Translations under genes and position numbers: made by a program | Part shown: positions 27,230-38,510 of the stretch, one piece after another | Layout of the letters: each line of letters begins with the position of its first letter | Numbering within the stretch: position 1 is the first letter of the stretch | DNA from: an uncultured Cohaesibacter sp. | GTDB lineage: Bacteria > Pseudomonadota > Alphaproteobacteria > Rhizobiales > Cohaesibacteraceae | Assembly: GCF_963676485.1 (NCBI RefSeq) | Contig: NZ_OY781114.1 | Coordinates: 1,572,501 to 1,636,500 of the forward strand | DNA length: 64,000 nt | Reading direction: 5' to 3' | Notes under the pieces: model-generated | What the model saw: only the letters and a program-made list of their open reading frames with translations | Databases searched by the model: none | Told to the model about the DNA's origin: nothing

Positions 27230-28036
27230 TCACTCCTCTTTCAAGTCTTCCATAGAGTGCAACCGGTTCATGATTGTAAGGACAATGTCATCCTTGTCGG
27301 ATGCACTTTTTCCTTCCAACCCTTCCTCAAGGAAAGGAACACCGAAATTCTTGCAATGAACCTGCATGGCTCGACGAGCGGCAACAGGGTCATGCGCTTC
27401 AAGCGCCTCCAGAATGACTTCATGCTCTTTTTGCACGGCCACGATATTTTCTTTGACGCCCAGAATCTGGCGTCGGATACGGGCCCAGTTCGGGAACCTC
27501 TCGCGTACACTCCAGATCTGGTCCATGATGGATATGAACATGTTGTTTTGCGTTGCCTGGGCGATCCCGAGATGAAAGTTCGCATCATACGTGTCCAGCT
27601 CCTGAACAGGCAGATCGGGTTCTTTCATCTTTTGCAGAATGTCACGCAATTCAGCGATCGCTTCCGCAGAAATCGTCAGTGCAGCAACAGCAGCGATATC
27701 AGCCTCGAACCAGTAACGCGCCTCAACGAGCTCGGAAAAGCTACAATCGTCGATCAGCCCCAGTCCCTTGGATGGCAATCGCTGCGCAACAAAGGCTCCA
27801 TATCCAAATCGTGTTTCCACATATCCCATCATTTCCAGAGAGATCATGGCCTCGCGAATGGTGGGGCGACTGACCTGCAGCAGCTCCACCAATTCCACAT
27901 CCGGTGGCATCTTTTGTCCTGGCTCGAGCGCGCCCTGTCGAATAAGCTCAGCGATCTGGTCAGCCACAACGCGATAGCGTGGCAACGGCGCAGCTGCAGG
28001 ATTGATCGCCAATTTCTGCTTAGTAACTTTGGACAT
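27230..28036 (-). CDS. GntR-family regulator, FadR/FCD type
   Basis: A 268-residue regulator: N-terminal winged helix-turn-helix (about 25-90, with VELLQVSRPTIREAMISLEMMGYV) and a helical FCD ligand-binding domain. FCD regulators usually sense organic or sugar acids, fitting a fuconate operon. It lies between the binding-protein gene and the permease genes, in the same direction, so it is probably autoregulated as part of the operon. Its likely operator is the long dyad at 29318-29362. Confidence 0.9.
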   Translation of the reverse strand: MSKVTKQKLAINPAAAPLPRYRVVADQIAELIRQGALEPGQKMPPDVELVELLQVSRPTIREAMISLEMMGYVETRFGYGAFVAQRLPSKGLGLIDDCSFSELVEARYWFEADIAAVAALTISAEAIAELRDILQKMKEPDLPVQELDTYDANFHLGIAQATQNNMFISIMDQIWSVRERFPNWARIRRQILGVKENIVAVQKEHEVILEALEAHDPVAARRAMQVHCKNFGVPFLEEGLEGKSASDKDDIVLTIMNRLHSMEDLKEE

Positions 28037-28185
28037 GTTCCCTCACCATCATTTCGGTAATCTTCAATCTTACAGGAGTCAGCTTAAACTCCAAACAGTA
28101 GACTGAAGATCAATACAATGCTTACTTGCAGACCACAACATTGCAAATTCCGGCATGATAGAAACACCACCAGGTCAGGCCCGGC

Positions 28186-28213
28186 TGGCTTCCAACCTGA
28201 ACTCAGGAAGCCA
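28186..28213. repeat. Hairpin after the second dctP gene
   Basis: Perfect eight-bp inverted repeat TGGCTTCC-N12-GGAAGCCA just past the binding-protein stop and before the gntR gene; no T run. Probably stabilises the binding-protein mRNA. Confidence 0.5.
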
Positions 28214-28236
28214 ACCGAACAGAGAATAGCAGCCGG

Positions 28237-29271
28237 CTACTTCTCTCCACCCAGACCGATACGATCGAGAAACTCGATGTGGCTCTTAACAAGCTTATCG
28301 GTTTCAGGGGTCTTTTTCGCCCATTCCAACCAACGCGCTTTTGCAGCCGCGCGGAAGACTGCACGATCTTCCGCAGACCAATCATGAAGCGTCACACCAG
28401 CCGCAGGCGACTTGGCAGCTGCCTCACCGTTCAGAACCAATGTCTTCATCATCAGGTTCATGGACAGCTTCTGCATGGCGGTTTCGAGAATGGCGCGGTG
28501 AGCCTCTGGCATGGCATCCCAAACATCCTTGTTGCAGGCCAGATGGTCAGCAGACATGGAATGGAAGCCAGGATAGGTCGTTTCCTTGACCACATCATAA
28601 AGGCCCAGACGATAGTTGTTTGTCAGCGTGGATGCGTCAGCACCATCAATAATCTTGGTTTCAAGCGCGGTGAAGATTTCGTTGAAATCCATCACGACGG
28701 GTTTGGCACCCAGAGACGCAAAGATTTCGGATTCCATTCCCGGAGGAGAGCGGAACTTGAAGCCTTCCAGATCCTTCACACCATTCAGAGGGCGCGAGGA
28801 GACCAGCGATTCCTGACCGCCCATGAACGCGCCAACAAACTGCATGTTGTAGCTGTTGTACAATTCGTTGATGGCCTGCTTGCCGCCACCATAATAGATC
28901 CATGACATGAACTGAAGCGGGTTGTCATAGCCGCCCATAACGTCAGCAACAAACTGGAAGGCAGGGTCTTTCCCTGTCTGATAGCTGCCGTTGGTCATAT
29001 CGCAACTGGCAACGCCATTGCGCACGGCATCGAAGGTTTCAGACGATTTGACCAATGATCCTGAATAAAAAATCTCAACGTCAATGTCACCATTGCCCAT
29101 GGTGCGCACATCATTCTCAAACTGTTTGATCAGCTCCCCGGTCGTGGATTCTGCCGTCGTGGTCGTAGCAATTGTCAAGGATGTCTGCGCGGCCATTGCT
29201 GCTCCTCCCAGACATGCTGCGATGGCTGTCGCTCCCATCAGACGTGCTGACATGCTTAGAAATCTCTTCAT
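28237..29271 (-). CDS. TRAP transporter solute-binding protein DctP (fuconate-type operon)
   Basis: Periplasmic binding protein of 344 residues with a signal peptide (MKRFLSMSARLMGATAIAA, cleavage near GGAAMAA) and DctP blocks DLEGFKFRSPPGMESEIF and FNEIFTALETKIIDGADA. It belongs to the subgroup often paired with long DctM proteins. Start at 29271 has GGAGGATTAG upstream; the open frame extends back without coding character. First gene of the operon that ends in fuconate dehydratase, so a sugar acid is the likely ligand. Confidence 0.88.
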   Translation of the reverse strand: MKRFLSMSARLMGATAIAACLGGAAMAAQTSLTIATTTTAESTTGELIKQFENDVRTMGNGDIDVEIFYSGSLVKSSETFDAVRNGVASCDMTNGSYQTGKDPAFQFVADVMGGYDNPLQFMSWIYYGGGKQAINELYNSYNMQFVGAFMGGQESLVSSRPLNGVKDLEGFKFRSPPGMESEIFASLGAKPVVMDFNEIFTALETKIIDGADASTLTNNYRLGLYDVVKETTYPGFHSMSADHLACNKDVWDAMPEAHRAILETAMQKLSMNLMMKTLVLNGEAAAKSPAAGVTLHDWSAEDRAVFRAAAKARWLEWAKKTPETDKLVKSHIEFLDRIGLGGEK

Positions 29272-29317
29272 GATGCTAATCCTCCAAATCCTCATGAATA
29301 CGAACCAAATCGATAAC

Positions 29318-29362
29318 AATGTAATATTGACATATTGAAAGATTGTCAAACAATATTACATT
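29318..29362. promoter_or_regulatory. Long operator dyad upstream of the fuconate TRAP operon
   Basis: Perfect 12-bp arms AATGTAATATTG / CAATATTACATT with an inner pair TTGACA / TGTCAA, centred about 70 bases before the dctP start. Probable site for the GntR regulator. The rest of the gap down to the chemoreceptor gene shows a second hairpin (GCAAGAGCC/GGCTCTTGC, 29475-29497) and no gene. Confidence 0.6.
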
Positions 29363-29611
29363 TTTACAATGCTATGCCGCTGAGAAGCACTCGACACAAC
29401 ACGAGCAATCAATTGATATTCATTGGAAAATTGTGATTTCTACAGGCTGAGTTCATAGAATGAGCAATGGAGTTGCAAGAGCCCCTTTGGCTCTTGCAAG
29501 CAGCGCCACTTAAAAGCGCACCAGAAGCGGAAACAAACCGTATCAGGCCCACATTATGGCATCCCTTTTTGGGGAGGAAGAGGCCGTCCTCTCACGCGAG
29601 CCAGCACCAAG

Positions 29612-29655
29612 CGCATAAAAAGAGGCTGCAAACTATTGTCTGCAGCCTCTTTTGA
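29612..29655. terminator. Terminator of the chemoreceptor gene
   Basis: Thirteen-bp perfect stem AAAAGAGGCTGCA/TGCAGCCTCTTTT (29618-29630 with 29641-29653), T-rich on both strands, 20 bases past the receptor stop. Confidence 0.88.
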
Positions 29656-29673
29656 TATTGCGTGAAAGTGCTT

Positions 29674-31767
29674 TTACCCAGCGCGCACCTGAGCGATGAA
29701 CTTATCGACCTCAGTCTTCAGAATAGCTGACTGTTGCCCTAGCTCAGAGGCTGCCGACATCACTTGCCCAGATGCCGCCCCAGCCTCCTCAGAGGCTTTC
29801 GACACGGACATTACACTGGTATTGACGATTTCCGTCCCTTGCGCAGCTTGATGAATGCTGTTGGAGATTTCGCTGGTTGCAGCCGTCTGCTCTTCCATGG
29901 CCGAAGCGATGGCCGCAGAGATTTCATTCACTTGCTGAATGGCCTGGCTGACATCCTGCATGGATGTAGAAGCCTGATTGGTTGCAGACTGAATTTCGCT
30001 AATCTGCAGGGCAATTTCTTCTGTTGCCTTTGCAGTCTGACCAGCCAGAGCTTTCACCTCGGAAGCAACCACGGCGAACCCTTTGCCAGCTTCCCCGGCG
30101 CGGGCAGATTCAATCGTCGCATTCAGTGCAAGAAGATTGGTTTGCTCTGCAATCTTGGAAATCATTTCCACGACTTCACCAATTTTGGACGACGTTTCCG
30201 CCAGCGTGGACATTTGTACGTTGGTCGCACTGACCTTGTCCACGGCATCACTGGAGGCCCTTGATGCATGGCCAACCTGAACCGAGATCTCCGAAATTGT
30301 GCTGGTCATTTCCTCTGTGGCGGTCGCAACCGTCTGAACATTGCTGGAGGTTTGTTGGGAAGCTGCCGAAGCCTCGGTTGCCTGACGTTCGGTTTCCACG
30401 GCCACATCAGACATCAATTTGGCGCTGGCATTCAATTGGCTTGCTGCAGCCGAAACGGAATTGACGACGGAGCCAATTTGCGTATCAAATTCTTCGGCCA
30501 TATCCATCATCATTTTGCGTTTTTCTTCTTCAGCTCGCTTTTCCTGCTCGTGCTGCTCGGCTTCCAGTTCTTTTGCACGTATTCCATTCTGCTTGAAGAT
30601 CTCAACCGCCCGAGCCATCTGCCCAAGTTCATCCCCTCTTTCACTCCCCGGAACGATGGTGGAATAATCCTGATTGGCGAGCTTGCCCATTGCACTCGTC
30701 AAGCTGAGAACCGGTTTGGTAATACCCCGAGCAATAAAGAAGGCAGCTACGAGACCTGCCACCAAGGCAAAGGCACTCACGATGATCATCAGATACTCAG
30801 CGCTGCTGAGGCTGGCATTTACGCTTTTTTGCAGATTTGTCTGATCCTCACCGGCAGAGTCTGCAATTGCCTCAGATGATTCCATAATTGCCTTTGCATC
30901 TGAACTCAATTCTCCATCCCGGATTGCATTGCGCGCCACAATTACCTTGTTCAGATCTTTCACGGCCTGATGATAGTTCGGAATGTCTTTTTGAATCTGC
31001 GACAGCAACGCTCGCCGTTGGGGATTGACAAGACTCCTATCGAGCTGTGTCAGCGCATCTTCCAAAGCAGAAAGCTCTGACAAGGCGCGCTCCATCGATT
31101 CCGCATCGTTGGCGTCAAGATATTTCATGACATACAGTCTGGCGAGCAGCAAATGCTCTTGGGCGGTACCTGCAAAACTGGATGACTCATAGTCATTTGC
31201 GGCAAAGGCGCCTTCTCTAATATTTGAGAGATTCTCCCGAATTTTGATGCCAACCACACCCAACTTTTCATAAACGAGATCGTTGCGCCGATCAGCCAAT
31301 GCAGCCACCTTGTCAAAGGCAGATTTATAATCACCGAGAGATGAACCGATTTTATCGAGCAAAGCGACCCGTGTGGGGTTTTTTATTTCTTCTTTCGCAT
31401 TGCCCATGAGCTTCAAAATATTGTTGTACTTTGCGTTAAACTGGGCCTTTTGAGCATCCGCAGACGTCGAGAAGAACTCTTTCAGCGACAACTGCGAGGC
31501 TAATACCGCGCCTTTGAGATTATTGACCAGTAAAGCGTCTTCAGACATATCGCTATACGTTACAAAGCTTTGCTGCTGGTCTTTGAAAGAACTGATTGAA
31601 AAACCGGCAAGGCAAACAAGCAGAACCAAAACAGCAGCAAAACCTGCATAAATTCTTGAACCAACTTTAAGTCGAGACAAGAATGATCCCGATTTATTCA
31701 ATCCAGTGTCACTGGGAGAATAATCACCCCCAATTCCAGTGACGGAATTCTTAGTAATATTGGACAT
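29674..31767 (-). CDS. Methyl-accepting chemotaxis protein
   Basis: Transmembrane chemoreceptor of 697 residues: first span at about 40-60, an all-helical periplasmic sensor of about 260 residues (possibly the bimodular HBM type), second span around 325-350 ending in RGITKPV, a HAMP linker, and a long cytoplasmic signalling domain. The hairpin tip carries [20 protein letters not shown], the site binding CheA and CheW. GAGGAGATC precedes the ATG. Its ligand is unknown; a role in taxis toward the sugars handled nearby is only a guess. No other chemotaxis gene is in the window. Confidence 0.93.
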   Translation of the reverse strand: MSNITKNSVTGIGGDYSPSDTGLNKSGSFLSRLKVGSRIYAGFAAVLVLLVCLAGFSISSFKDQQQSFVTYSDMSEDALLVNNLKGAVLASQLSLKEFFSTSADAQKAQFNAKYNNILKLMGNAKEEIKNPTRVALLDKIGSSLGDYKSAFDKVAALADRRNDLVYEKLGVVGIKIRENLSNIREGAFAANDYESSSFAGTAQEHLLLARLYVMKYLDANDAESMERALSELSALEDALTQLDRSLVNPQRRALLSQIQKDIPNYHQAVKDLNKVIVARNAIRDGELSSDAKAIMESSEAIADSAGEDQTNLQKSVNASLSSAEYLMIIVSAFALVAGLVAAFFIARGITKPVLSLTSAMGKLANQDYSTIVPGSERGDELGQMARAVEIFKQNGIRAKELEAEQHEQEKRAEEEKRKMMMDMAEEFDTQIGSVVNSVSAAASQLNASAKLMSDVAVETERQATEASAASQQTSSNVQTVATATEEMTSTISEISVQVGHASRASSDAVDKVSATNVQMSTLAETSSKIGEVVEMISKIAEQTNLLALNATIESARAGEAGKGFAVVASEVKALAGQTAKATEEIALQISEIQSATNQASTSMQDVSQAIQQVNEISAAIASAMEEQTAATSEISNSIHQAAQGTEIVNTSVMSVSKASEEAGAASGQVMSAASELGQQSAILKTEVDKFIAQVRAG

Positions 31768-32569
31768 CGCAATCGATCTCCTCGCAATTTGAGAATTGGA
31801 GCCTGCCCAACACCCAAGCTCCGGAGGACTATGAAAAGTTACGGTCCTGATAGTTTGGTGGATCAGAAATTGCGCAACTTTGGCTAAATTTATATTTACA
31901 ATTCATTAACCATGTTTGTTAATTTTTCGTAAACATTTCAACAAAACCTAGTCCATTGTACTTAGTAAAATAGATTTACGTAAATACTCGCTCTATAAAA
32001 TACTTAAACATAATGTTCTAAACTAAGAATATATAGAAGTTGAGCAAGTTATATTGGCAACCCATCCCGGCATGAAACGCCATCAGCAATATATGCATGA
32101 GCAGGCCTTTATCACATCTATGTGAAGGCGGGGTCCTCGAAGGATCTCAACGTTCCAGCTCGCAGGCCAGTCATGAGAAGGAAACTTCCCCAATAGAGAA
32201 ATAACATGCAATTAGATCAATGCATTAGATGCCCTGTCATCACGCGCAACGATGCTCGCATTCAGTGAGACGGGTTCACCAAACCGGCCCATGAGCCACA
32301 AAGCTGAAGCCTTGACTTCCGCTTTGTGACAGCCCAAATTGAATTCATGACGCTCAAGACCTCAAATACCGTTCTCAAACGTATGTGCCTTATCGCAGGT
32401 GGTTAGCCCCCGGCCCGGTAGCGTCGCGCCCGGTCGTGGGGTAGCGGCAAAGAGCCAGTAAGCGGTTTATTCCGTCAGTTTAGCGACAATTTTCCGACAC
32501 AAAAAATATGTCCCACCTCAATGGGAAAAATGCTTGCGCATTTGCGCCAAGCAACGAAGGCGCATGGCT
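31768..32569. other. Gene-free stretch between chemoreceptor and rnk
   Basis: About 800 bases, AT-rich to roughly 32040. An 18-codon frame at 31831 starts close after GGAGG but has no further support. An eight-bp inverted repeat CACAAAGC/GCTTTGTG lies at 32297-32328. No gene, RNA or repeat family is recognised. Confidence 0.4.
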
Positions 32570-32983
32570 ATGAGCACGACCGAACTCCAGAAACCCGAGA
32601 TCTGTATCTCCCAGACCGATTTCGAACGCCTCAATCTGCTGGCAGAAGAAAATGAAAATCGCATCCCCGCCGTCACAGACAGACTGTTTATGGAACTTGA
32701 TCGTGCCACGATTGTTCCCGATGACCGTATCAGTGACGATGTATTGAGGATGGGGTCCTTTGCGCGCTTCACAAGCGATACCGAGACAAACCGGTTGGTT
32801 TCCCTCGTCTATCCGGGCATGGCCGACATAGAAAGCGGCAGGCTTTCGATCCTGACGCCGATAGGCGTTGCGCTGATAGGCCTTTCGAAAGGTCAGTCGA
32901 TAGACTGGCGCACAAGAGATGGCCAAACTCGCCACCTTACCGTCGAAGATGTATACCAACCCAACCAATCCCCTCCAAAATAG
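32570..32983 (+). CDS. Rnk-like nucleoside diphosphate kinase regulator (GreA/GreB fold)
   Basis: A 137-residue protein with a short N-terminal coiled coil and a C-terminal GreA/GreB FKBP-like domain ending in the typical YPGMADIESGRLSILTPIG and ALIGLSKGQSI blocks. Rnk-type proteins bind RNA polymerase near the secondary channel without Gre cleavage activity. The ATG at 32570 is preferred, nine bases after GAAGG; the ATG at 32564 is an alternative. Size equals that of E. coli Rnk. Stand-alone gene. Confidence 0.85.
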   Translation: MSTTELQKPEICISQTDFERLNLLAEENENRIPAVTDRLFMELDRATIVPDDRISDDVLRMGSFARFTSDTETNRLVSLVYPGMADIESGRLSILTPIGVALIGLSKGQSIDWRTRDGQTRHLTVEDVYQPNQSPPK

Positions 32984-33050
32984 CAAGAATGGATGCGACC
33001 ATTCTTATCTCCGGCAGAACACAAGTTCCTTGAATAGGGATCAATCAATC

Positions 33051-33944
33051 ATGAAGAAATCGCTTTTGTCGTTCATGACGGCGAATGGCTCGGATTTTGG
33101 GCGAGGGTTGCTTTGGATGGCGCTTAGTATGGCATCATTCATCGGCATGTCCGTTGGCTCCCGCGAGTTGGCGGCAACTCTATCCATTCGGCAGGTGCTG
33201 TTTTTTCGTGCGCTCGTCGGTTTGTTCATCATCCTGATATTGGCCCGAAAGCTCCTACCAGAAGTGCGCGAGATGAAAATGCTACACCTGCATTTCATCC
33301 GCAATATCGTTCACTTTACCGCACAGTATTTCTGGACAATTGGTGTTGTGTTCCTGCCGTTGGCGTCCGTCTTTGCGCTGGAATTTACAATGCCGATCTG
33401 GGTCGCATTTTTCGCGTGGTTGTTTCTGAAAGAAAAACTGACCATTCCCAGACTCTTTGCCACCCTTGGCGGCTTCATAGGAGTCCTCGTCATCGTGCGT
33501 CCCGGCAGCAGCATGATGGATCCTGCTTCCGCACTGGTGCTTCTGGCTGCGGCCGGGTATGGCCTCTCTCTTATCTGTGTAAAGCAGCTCACCCGGCAAT
33601 GCTCCCCGGGCGCAATCGTCGTCTGGATGATACTGATCCAATTGCCGCTCGGTTTTCTGCTTGCCGTAACCGATTGGCAGCCGGTCAGCTTCAGCGCAAC
33701 ACCTTGGATGCTTCTTGCAGGTGCTGGCGCCCTGAGCGCGCATTTTTGTCAGGCACAGGCGTTAAAGATCCTTGATGCATCCGTCGTTATTCCGATTGAT
33801 TTCCTGCGCGTACCGATCGCAGCTGTCGTTGGATACTATATCTATGGTGAACTCATCGACCTTTGGGTCTTGTTTGGAGGCGCCATTATCCTGTTTTCCA
33901 ACTATCAGGCCGTCGTGATCGAGCGCCGCAAAAGCAACGCTTGA
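33051..33944 (+). CDS. DMT-superfamily permease (EamA/RhaT type)
   Basis: Ten-span membrane protein of 297 residues made of two EamA repeats; the first ends around FIGVLVIVRPG, and the second contains LLAGAGALSAHFCQAQALK. Such proteins export metabolites or amino acids; substrate unknown. Start at MKKSLLSFM (33051), preceded by AGGGA; the longer frame upstream overlaps rnk. Confidence 0.85.
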   Translation: MKKSLLSFMTANGSDFGRGLLWMALSMASFIGMSVGSRELAATLSIRQVLFFRALVGLFIILILARKLLPEVREMKMLHLHFIRNIVHFTAQYFWTIGVVFLPLASVFALEFTMPIWVAFFAWLFLKEKLTIPRLFATLGGFIGVLVIVRPGSSMMDPASALVLLAAAGYGLSLICVKQLTRQCSPGAIVVWMILIQLPLGFLLAVTDWQPVSFSATPWMLLAGAGALSAHFCQAQALKILDASVVIPIDFLRVPIAAVVGYYIYGELIDLWVLFGGAIILFSNYQAVVIERRKSNA

Positions 33945-34034
33945 GTAAAGCCTATTAGGCCTTTTCGTTTTCCCTGAATGTATCGCTTATCAAAGGACTG
34001 GTTGGGAATGAAAACAAGATCAAGGAGAAAGCGG

Positions 34035-34855
<821 letters not shown>

Positions 34856-34982
34856 TACCGGCTTACAGAAGCCAGAGCCGAAAGCCCGACGGGCTAAAAC
34901 TCTTTTAAAAATGCGGTCAATAGATGATCGAAGAACAAAAGGTCTTCAATTTATTGCAAGGCAGATACAAAAGGATACTGGA

Positions 34983-36392
34983 ATGAGCACACCAGCTGAA
35001 ATCGTCAAATTGATCTCAGATCAGGACGTCAAATATGTTGACATCCGCTTTACCGACCCGCGCGGTAAATTGCAGCACGTAACCGTTATTGAAGACCAGG
35101 TCGATGAAGACTTCCTCGAAGAAGGCTTCATGTTTGACGGCTCCTCTATCGCCGGCTGGAAATCCATTGAAGCTTCTGACATGAAGCTGATGCCAGACTG
35201 CAACAGCGCTTACATCGATCCGTTCTATGCAGAAAAAACCCTCTGCATCCACTGTTCTGTTGTTGAGCCTGATACCGGCGCGCCTTACGAACGCGACCCG
35301 CGCGGCACCGCAGAAAAAGCCGAAGCTTATCTGAAAGCCTCCGGCATCGGGGACATGTCTTACTGGGGGCCGGAAGCTGAATTCTTCCTGTTTGATGATG
35401 TTCGTTTTGCCAACAGCATGAACAAGGTGTCCTACGAAGTGGACGCAATCGACGCTTCCTGGAACACCGATTCCGAATATGAAACCGGCAACACCGGTCA
35501 TCGTCCGGGCGTTAAAGGCGGCTACTTCCCTGTGAACCCGACCGACTATGCTCAGGACATCCGCTCCGAGATGCTTTCCACCATGAAATCTCTCGGCATG
35601 AAGGTTGACAAGCATCACCACGAAGTGGCCTCTTGCCAGCACGAACTGGGCCTGATTTTCGATAGCCTCACCAAGCAGGCTGACGAGCAGCAAAAATTCA
35701 AATATATCATTCACAATGTGGCACAGGCATATGGCAAATCCGCCACCTTCATGCCCAAGCCAATCTATGGTGACAACGGCTCGGGCATGCATTGCAACAT
35801 GTCCATCTGGAAAGACGGCAAGCCGCTCTTTGCTGGCGACAAATATGCTGATCTGTCCGACGAAGCCCTGTATTTCATCGGTGGTATCCTGAAGCATGCA
35901 AAAACCCTGAATGCTTTCACCAACCCATCGACCAACTCCTACAAGCGTCTGATCCCGGGCTTTGAAGCACCGGTTCTGCGTGCCTATTCCGCAAGCAACC
36001 GTTCTGGCTGCATCCGTATTCCCTGGACCGAATCTCCAAAGGCAAAACGCGTTGAAGCGCGCTTCCCGGATCCGTCTGCCAACCCGTATCTCTGCTTCTC
36101 CGCACTGCTGATGGCTGGCCTTGACGGCATCAAGAACAAGATCCATCCGGGCGATGCAATGGACAAGAACCTGTATGATCTGCCTACAGAAGAGCTCGAA
36201 GGGATCCCGACCGTTTGTGGTTCCCTGCGTGAAGCCATCGAATGCCTCAAGGCTGATCATGACTTCCTGCTGGCTGGCGACGTATTCACCAAAGACCAGA
36301 TCGACGGTTACATCGAACTGAAGGAAGAAGAAATCCAGCTGTTCGAACACACCCCGCATCCGGTTGAATTCGCAATGTACTACAGCTGCTAA
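34983..36392 (+). CDS. Glutamine synthetase type I
   Basis: GSI of 469 residues forming glutamine from glutamate, ammonia and ATP. Conserved elements: [22 protein letters not shown] (metal site), [10 protein letters not shown] and [12 protein letters not shown]. Adenylylation site Tyr398 in [10 protein letters not shown] marks it as GlnE-regulated. Start at 34983 with AGGA upstream; the long open frame from 34728 overlaps glnB out of frame. Between glnB and glnA lies a small hairpin (34883-34895) that could cause partial readthrough. Confidence 0.97.
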   Translation: MSTPAEIVKLISDQDVKYVDIRFTDPRGKLQHVTVIEDQVDEDFLEEGFMFDGSSIAGWKSIEASDMKLMPDCNSAYIDPFYAEKTLCIHCSVVEPDTGAPYERDPRGTAEKAEAYLKASGIGDMSYWGPEAEFFLFDDVRFANSMNKVSYEVDAIDASWNTDSEYETGNTGHRPGVKGGYFPVNPTDYAQDIRSEMLSTMKSLGMKVDKHHHEVASCQHELGLIFDSLTKQADEQQKFKYIIHNVAQAYGKSATFMPKPIYGDNGSGMHCNMSIWKDGKPLFAGDKYADLSDEALYFIGGILKHAKTLNAFTNPSTNSYKRLIPGFEAPVLRAYSASNRSGCIRIPWTESPKAKRVEARFPDPSANPYLCFSALLMAGLDGIKNKIHPGDAMDKNLYDLPTEELEGIPTVCGSLREAIECLKADHDFLLAGDVFTKDQIDGYIELKEEEIQLFEHTPHPVEFAMYYSC

Positions 36393-36468
36393 TACCAGCC
36401 GCTTGGCCCTCGCCAGGCGGATCGGGAGCCTGACCTCACCGAGGTTAGGTGCGGCACAAAAATATATG

Positions 36469-36495
36469 AAGGGCCGGTTTTACCGGCCCTTTTCT
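36469..36495 (+). terminator. glnA terminator
   Basis: Ten-bp stem AAGGGCCGGT/ACCGGCCCTT with a TTT loop and T-rich tail, about 75 bases past the glnA stop. Confidence 0.9.
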
Positions 36496-36620
36496 TCGAA
36501 ATCCTATAATGAAAGCGCGCAAAGGGTGTTGCAAGCCGCTCAAAACGTCCCTTCCGATAGCGGTGACTGAGATGCTACAAAACAGATCTTTGCCAATTCC
36601 AGAAAGGTGCGCTTTATGAT

Positions 36621-37451
36621 CTATCTGGGAACGGAATAGAAGCGCGCCGCATTGTCGTGAAACACCTTGCGCAGAGCCTCTTCGCCATAGGACGCGATGA
36701 AGCGCCGGGCAATCTCGAGCCACTGGGCATAATCACTTGCGCTTTTGACAACCGGCCAATCGCTGCCCCACATCAACTTGTCTGGGCCGAAGGCCTCAAA
36801 GAGGGCTCTCATATAAGGTGTCAGGTGCTCTGGCTGCCAATTTTCAGCCGCTTCGGTCACGAGGCCGGAGAGTTTGCACCAAAGGGTCCCATGGCGTGAG
36901 AGCGCGTGCATTTCTGATGCCCAAGGCTCGATTTCGCCGCTCTTGATAAAAGGCTTTGCGCCATGGTCAATCACGATTTTCAGATCCGGCACGGCCTCGA
37001 TCACCTTGGCAAGAACGCCCAGATGCCGCGGCTGGATCAGGGCATCAAAGGTCAAACCTCTCTCTGCGAGTTCCATCAAGATTTCAAGGCGATGAGGGGC
37101 GAGGATCCAGTCCTTGTCGCTGATGCCCTGAAGGACCGGACGAATGCCAACAAATTTGGCCGATTTTTGATAGGAATCAAGAACATCCAGACAGTCCGGA
37201 TCATCAAAATCAAGCCAGCAGACAACGCCCAGAATGCAGCCAGCCTTTGCTGCCAGATCAAGAATGAAACGGCTTTCCGCAGTTGTTTCAGCGGCCTGAA
37301 CAAGGATGCTTCCCGCAACGCCACATCGCGTCAGCTCCATCGACAGATCTTGGGGTAGATAATCGTGATCGCGCAAGACCGGCTTCTCGCCCGCGAGCCA
37401 GTCATAATCGCCGCGGGATCGTTTCCAGAAATGCTGATGGGCATCAATCAT
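36621..37451 (-). CDS. L-fuconolactonase-type amidohydrolase
   Basis: TIM-barrel metal-dependent hydrolase of 276 residues (COG3618). Starts MIDAHQHFW with the HxH metal motif, and has DHGAKP, KLSGLVTEA and MWGSDWPV with the catalytic aspartate. Characterised relatives open L-fucono-1,5-lactone or similar sugar lactones. It lies three bases behind a sugar dehydrogenase gene, so the pair should oxidise L-fucose to L-fuconate, the substrate of the dehydratase at 23473. L-rhamnono- or galactonolactone are alternatives. Confidence 0.85.
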   Translation of the reverse strand: MIDAHQHFWKRSRGDYDWLAGEKPVLRDHDYLPQDLSMELTRCGVAGSILVQAAETTAESRFILDLAAKAGCILGVVCWLDFDDPDCLDVLDSYQKSAKFVGIRPVLQGISDKDWILAPHRLEILMELAERGLTFDALIQPRHLGVLAKVIEAVPDLKIVIDHGAKPFIKSGEIEPWASEMHALSRHGTLWCKLSGLVTEAAENWQPEHLTPYMRALFEAFGPDKLMWGSDWPVVKSASDYAQWLEIARRFIASYGEEALRKVFHDNAARFYSVPR

Positions 37452-37454
37452 GAG

Positions 37455-38453
37455 TCAACTCCTTGCGATTTCGTCACATTGGCTCCAAAGCGCATCGGGA
37501 ATGGGCTCCTTTATGCCATCAACGGAACGCTGCACCGATGATGCGCGCCCTGTGCCAACCAGAACCGAAGCAACCAGATCTGAATGGAGCGCAAACTGCA
37601 AGGAAGCGGAGGCCAGCTTGACGCCATGGTCCTGGCAAACAGCTTCCAGTGCATCGACCTTCTTGCAGATTTCCGGTGTTGCAGGCTCATAATCATAACA
37701 GGCGCCTTCAACGGCGCCGGTTGCCAGAATGCCAGAGTTGAACACGCCTCCGATGACAAGCCCGATATCCCGTTTCCGGCAAACATCAAGCAACTGCGTT
37801 TCAGCAGAACGATCCAGCAATGTGTAGCGCCCTGCGAGCAGCAGGGCATCCAGATCATATTCGCTTGCCAGCGTGAGGCATATCTCGACCTCATTGACCC
37901 CAAGGCCGATTGCGTCAACATCGGTGGTGGATTTCAACTCATCAAGGGCCTTGAAGCCCCCTTTCAGCAAATCTCTGATATGGCGTGTGTTTTCGTCTTT
38001 GCCATGGGTCAGTTCACCGATATCGTGGATATAGAGAATCTTGATCGGTGCGTCTGGCATCCTTGCGAGACTGCTCTCATAGGAGCGCATGATGCCATCA
38101 TAACTATAGTCGAACCGGGGGCAATTCTGAAGCGGATCAACGAAGCCAAAGTCGGGCACGTTCGCTGCATCAACAGGTTCCAGAATGCGCCCCACCTTGG
38201 TTGAGACAACAAAATCTTCGTGCCGTTTTCCTTGCAAATACTGGCCCAGGCGGGTTTCGGCAAGGCCGAAGCCATAATATGGCGCAACATCCATATAGCG
38301 GATGCCCGCATTCCAGACGGCATCCAGCACATCAACAGCCTCTTCATCGGAGACCGCGCGATAGAGATTGCCCAGCGAGCTCACGCCGAATGAAAGCTCG
38401 CTAAGCTCAATGCCTGTGGTGCCAAGGGAGCGTTTTGATATGAGATTATTCAT
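37455..38453 (-). CDS. Aldo/keto reductase, L-fucose (D-threo-aldose) 1-dehydrogenase type
   Basis: NAD(P)-dependent aldo/keto reductase of 332 residues. Catalytic tetrad visible: Asp and Tyr in DVAPYYGFGLAE, Lys in VSTKVGR and His in LYIHDIG. The family includes D-threo-aldose 1-dehydrogenase, which oxidises L-fucose to its lactone. Placed between fucA and the lactonase. The start at MNNLISKRSLG (38453) is chosen for family fit; the ribosome-binding site is weak, and an in-frame ATG at 38483 is possible. Confidence 0.85.
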   Translation of the reverse strand: MNNLISKRSLGTTGIELSELSFGVSSLGNLYRAVSDEEAVDVLDAVWNAGIRYMDVAPYYGFGLAETRLGQYLQGKRHEDFVVSTKVGRILEPVDAANVPDFGFVDPLQNCPRFDYSYDGIMRSYESSLARMPDAPIKILYIHDIGELTHGKDENTRHIRDLLKGGFKALDELKSTTDVDAIGLGVNEVEICLTLASEYDLDALLLAGRYTLLDRSAETQLLDVCRKRDIGLVIGGVFNSGILATGAVEGACYDYEPATPEICKKVDALEAVCQDHGVKLASASLQFALHSDLVASVLVGTGRASSVQRSVDGIKEPIPDALWSQCDEIARS

Positions 38454-38510
38454 GATGCATATCTGCTGTGGTTGAAGTTGCAAGGAAGGGCAGCGGCACG
38501 AAGGCGTATG

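Noticed and set aside
31831..31887. Eighteen-codon frame behind GGAGG upstream of the chemoreceptor
   Set aside because: Only three bases between the Shine-Dalgarno-like sequence and ATG, and no other support; probably chance.
35016..36359. Minus-strand open frame of 447 codons
   Set aside because: Antisense of glutamine synthetase, an effect of its codon bias.
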